From NCBI GenBank assembly GCA_024636595.1, contig JAGXGT010000034.1:1-8859 (forward strand): DNA of 8,859 nucleotides. Reading direction: 5' to 3'. This stretch comes from Sphingomonadales bacterium. Its GTDB lineage: Bacteria > Pseudomonadota > Alphaproteobacteria > Sphingomonadales > Sphingomonadaceae. Of this stretch, positions 6,776 through 8,859 are shown one piece after another (the stretch's first letter is position 1; the number at the start of each line of letters is the position of its first letter). Both the position numbers and the translations under genes were made by a program. Under the pieces are notes generated by a model. That model was not told the DNA's origin. It saw only the letters and a program-made list of their open reading frames with translations, and searched no databases.

Positions 6776-8431
6776 ATGAGTGAACGAGAGTCAATGCCAT
6801 ATGATCTGGTGATCGTCGGGGGCGGCCCCGCCGGTCTCAGCGCAGCCATAAAGTTCAAGCAGCTGGCTGATGATGCGGGCAAGGAGCTCTCGGTATGCGT
6901 GCTTGAAAAAGGTTCCGAGATCGGTGCGCATATATTGTCCGGCGCGGTCATCGATCCCAAGGGTCTGGACGAGCTGTTTCCGGCATGGCGTGATGAGGAC
7001 TGCCCTCTGGCCAAAACACCGGTGACCGAGAATCATCACTGGATTTTGACGAAGAAGAAGAAAATCTCGCTTCCTCATTTTATCACGCCTTCGTTCATGC
7101 ACAACAAGGGCACCTATACCGGTTCGCTCGGCAATCTGTGCCGCTGGCTTGCCGAACGCGCAGAGAATATGGGTGTCGAAATTTTCCCCGGCTTTGCCGC
7201 CGCCGAAATATTGTACAATGAAGATGGATCGGTAAAGGGCGTCGCAACCGGAGATATGGGCGTTGCCCGTGATGGCAGCCACAAGCCGGAGTACGAACCC
7301 GGCCTCGAACTGCATGCCAAATATACATTCTTCGCCGAAGGCGCCCGGGGCAGTCTGACCAAGATTCTCAAAAACCAGTTCGCGCTTGATGCAGAAAGCC
7401 AACCTCAAATCTACGGCCTCGGCGTCAAGGAATTGTGGGATATCGATCCGGCGAAGCACGAGCCGGGGCGAGTTATTCACTCGCAGGGCTGGCCGCTCAG
7501 CGAAGGCGCCAACGGCGGCGGTTTCATCTACCACCAGGCTGACAATCAGGTGGCGCTCGGTTTTGTGACCTGGCTGAACTATGAAAACCCCTATCTCTCG
7601 CCGTTCGAGGAAATGCAGCGGTGGAAGCAGCATCCGGAAATCCGCAAGATACTGGAAGGCGGAAAACGCGTATCCTATGGCGCGCGCGCCATAAATGATG
7701 GCGGCTTCCAGGCCGTTCCGAAACTATATTTCCCCGGCGGCGCGTTGATCGGCTGTTCTGCCGGTTTCGTGAACGTGCCGCGAATCAAGGGCACCCATAC
7801 CGCGATGAAGACCGGTATGATGGCCGCAGAGGCCGCCTACGAAGCCATCGTCGCAGACCGCAGCAGCGATGAACTGACCGCCTATGGCGCCGCTTATGAG
7901 AATAGCTGGGTCCGCGAAGAATTGCGCGTGGTCCGCAACGTCCTGCCAGCGGTCGAGAAATATGGTGATTTCCTCGGGACCATAATTTCTGGTATCAATA
8001 TGTGGGCCGAGCATCTGAAGATCAAACTGCCGTTCACGATGAAGCTGCACCCTGATTGGTCACGGCTGAAACGGGCGGAGCATTGCGAAAAGATCGTATA
8101 TCCCAAGCCGGATGGCGTCATTACCTTTGATCGCCTGTCTTCGGTGTTCTTGTCCAATACCAATCACGAAGAAGACCAGCCAGTGCATCTGCAGCTGAAA
8201 GATCCCTCGATTCCGGTGGATGTCAATCTCCCGGTCTTCGCCGGCCCATCCGCGCGCTATTGTCCGGCGGGTGTTTACGAATTCATCGAAGATGAAGCGG
8301 GCAAACCGAAATTTCAGATCAACGCACAAAATTGCGTTCATTGTAAAACCTGTGATATCAAGGACCCGGCCCAGAATATCAATTGGGTCGTACCGGAAGG
8401 TGGCGGAGGTCCAAATTATCCGAATATGTAG
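6776..8431 (+). CDS. Electron-transfer flavoprotein:ubiquinone oxidoreductase (ETF-QO)
   Basis: Inner-membrane-associated FAD and [4Fe-4S] enzyme that takes electrons from reduced electron-transfer flavoprotein, itself charged by acyl-CoA and other dehydrogenases, and passes them to ubiquinone. It has 551 residues, normal for the family (animal ETFDH without its transit peptide). The FAD-binding fold is at the N-terminus: YDLVIVGGGPAGLSAA with GGGPAG at 15-20. The middle carries family blocks such as GSEIGAHILSGAVIDP and GGALIGCSAGFVNVP. The iron-sulfur ligands are Cys496 (YCPAGVYE), Cys520, Cys523 and Cys526 (NCVHCKTCDIKDP), and the protein ends with NWVVPEGGGGPNYPNM, as expected. ATG 6776 has AGGA 8 bases upstream; Met7 is an alternative. 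The ETF subunits are not adjacent. The gene is divergent from the UDG-like operon, and its 3' end overlaps a TPR-like gene, so they are probably co-transcribed. Complete, with all cofactor residues. Confidence 0.98.
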   Translation: MSERESMPYDLVIVGGGPAGLSAAIKFKQLADDAGKELSVCVLEKGSEIGAHILSGAVIDPKGLDELFPAWRDEDCPLAKTPVTENHHWILTKKKKISLPHFITPSFMHNKGTYTGSLGNLCRWLAERAENMGVEIFPGFAAAEILYNEDGSVKGVATGDMGVARDGSHKPEYEPGLELHAKYTFFAEGARGSLTKILKNQFALDAESQPQIYGLGVKELWDIDPAKHEPGRVIHSQGWPLSEGANGGGFIYHQADNQVALGFVTWLNYENPYLSPFEEMQRWKQHPEIRKILEGGKRVSYGARAINDGGFQAVPKLYFPGGALIGCSAGFVNVPRIKGTHTAMKTGMMAAEAAYEAIVADRSSDELTAYGAAYENSWVREELRVVRNVLPAVEKYGDFLGTIISGINMWAEHLKIKLPFTMKLHPDWSRLKRAEHCEKIVYPKPDGVITFDRLSSVFLSNTNHEEDQPVHLQLKDPSIPVDVNLPVFAGPSARYCPAGVYEFIEDEAGKPKFQINAQNCVHCKTCDIKDPAQNINWVVPEGGGGPNYPNM

Positions 8432-8859
8432 TCTCGGTCTATGGGCGCTGGCGTTGGCCGGGCAGGCTGTATCGCCTGCGCGCGCCAATCGCGGCGACCC
8501 TGCGTTGGCGCTGAACCGATACGTGGAGGCGCGACTCGCAGAGTCGTCAAACCAGTTGCAGGCAGCGGCGGCGCTCTATGCCGAGGGCTTGAAAGCGCAG
8601 CCCGACAATGATCTGCTGGCCGCCAAAGCCTATGTCAACGCGATCGAAGTTGGTGATTTTGAATTGGCTGTCAAAGCGGTTCGCACGCTGCAATCGCGCG
8701 GCAACGCCACTCCGGAAATGCCGTTACTGCTCTATACCGAGGCTTTCGCGCAGCGCGACTGGAACGGCGGCAGTCTCGCGATTGCCGGTGTCGACGACCT
8801 CAAGAATTTTTCATTTCTGACGCCCTTTCTGAAGGCGTGGCAGGATACCGCCAGAGGAC
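8400..8859 (+). CDS. Exported TPR-like protein, 3' partial
   Basis: An open frame runs from within the ETF-QO 3' end to the right edge with no stop. From a GTG at 8400 it begins with a credible signal peptide: residues 1-29, with Arg8, a hydrophobic core SLGLWALALAG, and cleavage after ARA before NRGDP. The mature part (30-153) is helical and repeat-like, for example ALYAEGLKAQPDNDLLAAKA and AIEVGDFELAVKAV, spaced like tetratricopeptide repeats. No enzyme motif is visible. TPR proteins usually act as scaffolds; a periplasmic location is inferred. The start is uncertain: no ATG exists in frame near the ETF-QO stop, GTG 8400 lacks a well-spaced ribosome site, and it overlaps ETF-QO by 32 bases. 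A GTG at 8352 is possible. The overlap suggests translational coupling. Codon use is like that of the neighbours. Reality of the gene is likely; the function is unknown. Confidence 0.8.
   Translation, partial: MAEVQIIRICSLGLWALALAGQAVSPARANRGDPALALNRYVEARLAESSNQLQAAAALYAEGLKAQPDNDLLAAKAYVNAIEVGDFELAVKAVRTLQSRGNATPEMPLLLYTEAFAQRDWNGGSLAIAGVDDLKNFSFLTPFLKAWQDTARG

Noticed and set aside
6791..7633. 280-codon open frame antisense to ETF-QO
   Set aside because: Shadow of the ETF-QO reading frame; no recognisable domain and no independent start signal.
8608..8820. 70-codon plus-strand frame near the right edge
   Set aside because: Out of frame with the TPR-like gene, which has a coherent signal peptide and helical repeats; the short frame has no domain or ribosome site.

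Overview
The window looks like ordinary chromosome from an alphaproteobacterium, most likely order Sphingomonadales. This placement is an inference from protein style, moderate GC content and gene content; no marker gene is present to prove it. There are seven protein-coding genes, two of them cut by the window edges. I see no tRNA, rRNA, insertion sequence, CRISPR array, phage gene or attachment site.

Layout. Bases 2-1246 (+) hold the C-terminal two thirds of an M2 (angiotensin-converting-enzyme-like) zinc dipeptidyl carboxypeptidase. It converges on a peroxiredoxin (1306-1782, -), with a hairpin terminator between them. The peroxiredoxin is divergent from yqgE (1938-2498, +). A 157-base regulatory gap follows. 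It carries a perfect 12-bp inverted repeat and a structured leader, and leads into ahcY (2656-4068, +), S-adenosylhomocysteine hydrolase. A bidirectional terminator closes ahcY against a two-gene minus-strand operon: a degenerate uracil-DNA-glycosylase-fold protein (5871-6647) and a secreted soluble lytic transglycosylase (4132-5874), joined by a GTGA stop/start overlap. Divergent from that operon is electron-transfer-flavoprotein:ubiquinone oxidoreductase (6776-8431, +). Its 3' end overlaps the start of an exported TPR-like protein that runs off the window (about 8400-8859).

How the genes work together. They do not form one pathway. They are housekeeping units: peptide degradation, peroxide removal, the methyl cycle (ahcY), peptidoglycan turnover (lytic transglycosylase) and feeding of electrons from acyl-CoA and amino-acid oxidation into quinone (ETF-QO). 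The least explained parts are the regulatory gap before ahcY, the UDG-like protein that has lost its usual catalytic and iron-sulfur residues yet is coupled to a cell-wall enzyme, and the overlapping TPR-like gene. I found no convincing evidence of a wholly new multi-gene system.
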